This document shows, piece after piece, positions 62,675 through 64,000 of a stretch of 64,000 nucleotides of DNA (positions within the stretch are counted from its first letter, which is position 1; every line of letters begins with the position of its first letter). The stretch is taken from contig CAKSZX010000003.1 of assembly GCA_934526065.1 (NCBI GenBank), positions 62,001 to 126,000 on the forward strand, written 5' to 3'. The stretch is from an uncultured Oscillospiraceae bacterium (lineage in GTDB: Bacteria > Bacillota > Clostridia > Oscillospirales > Ruminococcaceae). Below the pieces are notes generated by a model, which saw nothing but the letters and a program-made list of their open reading frames with translations, searched no databases and was not told where the DNA came from. The translations under genes were made by a program, and so were the position numbers.

Positions 62675-63178
62675 TTATTCATCATTATCCAATAATTGTT
62701 TTAAGATAGATAACCTTGGGTCAACTCTTTTTGGGAGCTGACAGCCGCAATTTTCCTCCAATGGACGACCGCACACGGGGCACAGCCCCCGGCAATCCTC
62801 TTTACAGAGTAACACCGACGGTATTTCCAATGAAAGTTCCTGCAAAACAAGTTGTTCAACATCCAGATTTCTGTTACTGTCCACGGGAATTTCGTTCTCC
62901 GTTTCTGTGAGGTTTTCGGGAGAAACTATAAAATTTCGTGTGAAATCAAATTGTCTTTCAAACAGTTTAAGACATCTGGCGCAGGTACATACAGCTGTTG
63001 CCTGTACAGTAAGCTCAATAAATGTTTCGTTAATGCCTTTTTTAAAATCCAGCCTTGCGGCAACGGGTTTTTCAAAGGTTGCATCATAACTGACATTTTC
63101 GGCAGAGAAATCAAACTCTGCGCTAAGCTGTTTTTCAGTCTCATCACGAGTGAATATATTGCTGAGATTAACTAACAT
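62675..63178 (-). CDS. DUF177/YceD-like protein
   Basis: A 167-residue protein of the DUF177 family, linked to 23S rRNA accumulation in other bacteria. Seen: AVCTCARCLKLFERQFDF (CxxC), DLEQLVLQELSLEIP-like segment VEQLVLQELSLEIPSVLLCK, and CRGLCPVCGRPLEENCGC. The four C-terminal cysteines make a probable zinc site. Its start follows GAGGTG. It is the first gene of the rpmF operon. Confidence 0.92.
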   Translation of the reverse strand: MLVNLSNIFTRDETEKQLSAEFDFSAENVSYDATFEKPVAARLDFKKGINETFIELTVQATAVCTCARCLKLFERQFDFTRNFIVSPENLTETENEIPVDSNRNLDVEQLVLQELSLEIPSVLLCKEDCRGLCPVCGRPLEENCGCQLPKRVDPRLSILKQLLDNDE

Positions 63179-63203
63179 AAAGCACCTCATAGGTCACTTA
63201 AAT

Positions 63204-63232
63204 ATTATATATATCCCTTGGGCTTTTGTCAA
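63204..63232 (-). promoter_or_regulatory. Perfect-consensus promoter of the DUF177-rpmF operon
   Basis: On the minus strand TTGACA (63232-63227), exactly 17 bases, TATAAT (63209-63204). Confidence 0.93.
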
Positions 63233-63310
63233 GGACAAAATCCGCTTAATTTACAATAATTTTTGCAAATTTACCGGGACATATACGGTATTTTGAATTT
63301 TGTACGGTCA

Positions 63311-63343
63311 CAAAGACAGGCGGCCTGTGGCCGCCCGCCTTTG
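63311..63343 (-). terminator. GC-rich hairpin after the P-loop protein gene
   Basis: CAAAG and GGCGGCC pair with GGCCGCC and CTTTG around a 3-base loop with a 3x3 internal loop. There is little U-tract, so termination may be weak. Confidence 0.55.
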
Positions 63344-63374
63344 CAACAAACCGATATTAAAGAAGAATATCGTA

Positions 63375-63776
63375 TTATAAGTATTTTTTGATTGCAGCAG
63401 GAAGACTTTCCTCATCTGCCGAAACAGTTACAACCACTTTCTTATCACCGCTTACGCCGTCGATAAGTTCAAGCAACTTGCCGATTTCCTCAAGGTCTTT
63501 TGTGCCTATTCTCATCAAACCGTCAATATAAACCTGTTCGATGTCATAGTTGCCTGCCAAAACACCGGCAAAGAAACCGTAAAATCTATCATAAGAGTCA
63601 ATCTTGTATTCGTCAATATCAATAAGTCTTATATTGGAGTTCACATTAAATGTTGATTCCATGCCTTCTTCGATACATACGATGTTGCCGTTAACCTTTG
63701 CAACACTGTCGTTCATCATATCGATCAACTGTTTTGTTTTTCCTGTGCCCTTTTTACCAACTATCAATTTAATCAT
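63375..63776 (-). CDS. Small P-loop ATPase-like protein (annotated PilT-like in relatives)
   Basis: A 133-residue protein with Walker A VGKKGTGKTKQLIDMM at the N terminus and a Walker B-like YIDGLMRIG near residue 90. It ends after one P-loop core, far shorter than true PilT ATPases. Similar proteins in Clostridia carry the name twitching motility protein PilT, but nothing else here suggests pili. AAAGGAGATACAATT precedes the ATG. It lies 37 bases after pgi and may be cotranscribed with it. Confidence 0.75.
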   Translation of the reverse strand: MIKLIVGKKGTGKTKQLIDMMNDSVAKVNGNIVCIEEGMESTFNVNSNIRLIDIDEYKIDSYDRFYGFFAGVLAGNYDIEQVYIDGLMRIGTKDLEEIGKLLELIDGVSGDKKVVVTVSADEESLPAAIKKYL

Positions 63777-63813
63777 AATTGTATCTCCTTTTATTTACAA
63801 CGCCGCTAAGCGT

Positions 63814-64000
63814 TTAATCACTTATTTTGGCAAGCAGTTCTTCACGCCTGTCCTCATATCCCGGTTTGCCCAAAAGAGCAAACATATTCTTTTTATACGC
63901 CTCTACACCCGGCTGATTAAAGGGGTTTACCCCAAGTATGTATCCGGATATTGCACAGGCCTTTTCAAAGAAGTAAATTGCATAGCCCAGGTTTTCTTCA
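63814..64000 (-). CDS. pgi: Glucose-6-phosphate isomerase (3' end only)
   Basis: The last 61 codons are in the window. The translation holds YILGVNPFNQPGVEAYKKNM and FALLGKPGYEDRREELLAKI, which is the diagnostic C-terminal end of the enzyme interconverting glucose-6-phosphate and fructose-6-phosphate. The start lies outside the window. Confidence 0.95.
   Translation of the reverse strand, partial: EENLGYAIYFFEKACAISGYILGVNPFNQPGVEAYKKNMFALLGKPGYEDRREELLAKISD

Noticed and set aside
1..64000. Prophage, insertion sequence, integrase or restriction/defence genes
   Set aside because: None was found; every sizeable frame that could be interpreted is housekeeping, transport, sporulation or cell-wall related.

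Overview
The window looks like the chromosome of an anaerobic, spore-forming (or recently spore-forming) member of the Clostridia, most like an Oscillospirales/Ruminococcaceae-type gut Firmicute. The basis is gene content and order: a YicC-RemA-Gmk-PriA-Def-Fmt-RsmB-RlmN-PrpC-PrkC-RsgA-ThiN superoperon; an ScpA-ScpB-DUF2953-YtfJ-RluB operon; spore-coat F-like proteins; FtsE-FtsX-M23-S41; formate-THF ligase; a stand-alone [FeFe]-hydrogenase-like protein; and SAM-I and FMN riboswitches. There are strong AGGAGG ribosome binding sites and consensus sigma-A promoters. No phage, insertion sequence, CRISPR array or rRNA gene was found. Taxonomy below class is inference.

Layout. 1-10.4 kb: rimI-like acetyltransferase (cut by the window edge) and polA; dusB and a YfhO-type membrane protein; an AbgB-like amidohydrolase; metK under a SAM-I riboswitch; ribU under an FMN riboswitch. 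10.5-23.2 kb: a 13-gene minus-strand superoperon for nucleotide supply, replication restart, N-terminal protein processing, rRNA methylation, PASTA kinase/phosphatase signalling, ribosome assembly and thiamine pyrophosphate. 23.4-27.3 kb: site-2 protease, ScpAB, sporulation YtfJ and RluB. 27.5-34 kb: L28, an M20 peptidase, ornithine cyclodeaminase-like, MATE, MntP/YtaF-like, nitroreductase and threonine aldolase genes. 34-39.7 kb: a very long CinA fusion protein with thiI and a cysteine desulfurase. 39.9-47 kb: fhs, the FtsEX/M23/S41 cell-wall module and a CdaR-type regulator. 47.4-51 kb: a pseudouridine synthase, CoaX, a cyclophilin and two unknown membrane proteins. 51-56 kb: the hydrogenase-like protein, an SsuABC-like transporter and an SH3 surface protein. 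56.3-58.5 kb: three tRNAs, a PAP2 phosphatase, a 32-residue hydrophobic peptide and two coat-F-like proteins. 58.5-64 kb: PlsY-Der-DUF512, a repeat-rich gap, L32-DUF177, a P-loop protein and the 3' end of pgi.

Most of the window is housekeeping. The unusual parts are: (1) a CinA-TM-degenerate sortase B-like-SpoIID fusion; (2) a PASTA kinase with a predicted extracytoplasmic CCHC zinc-knuckle tail; (3) an S41/CtpA-type protein in the FtsEX operon whose nucleophile serine is replaced by tyrosine; (4) two small membrane-peptide genes, each behind a near-consensus promoter with inverted repeats at the transcription start; and (5) an imperfect tandem repeat in the gap downstream of rpmF. The superoperon also lacks rpoZ, coaBC and rpe, which many relatives carry there.
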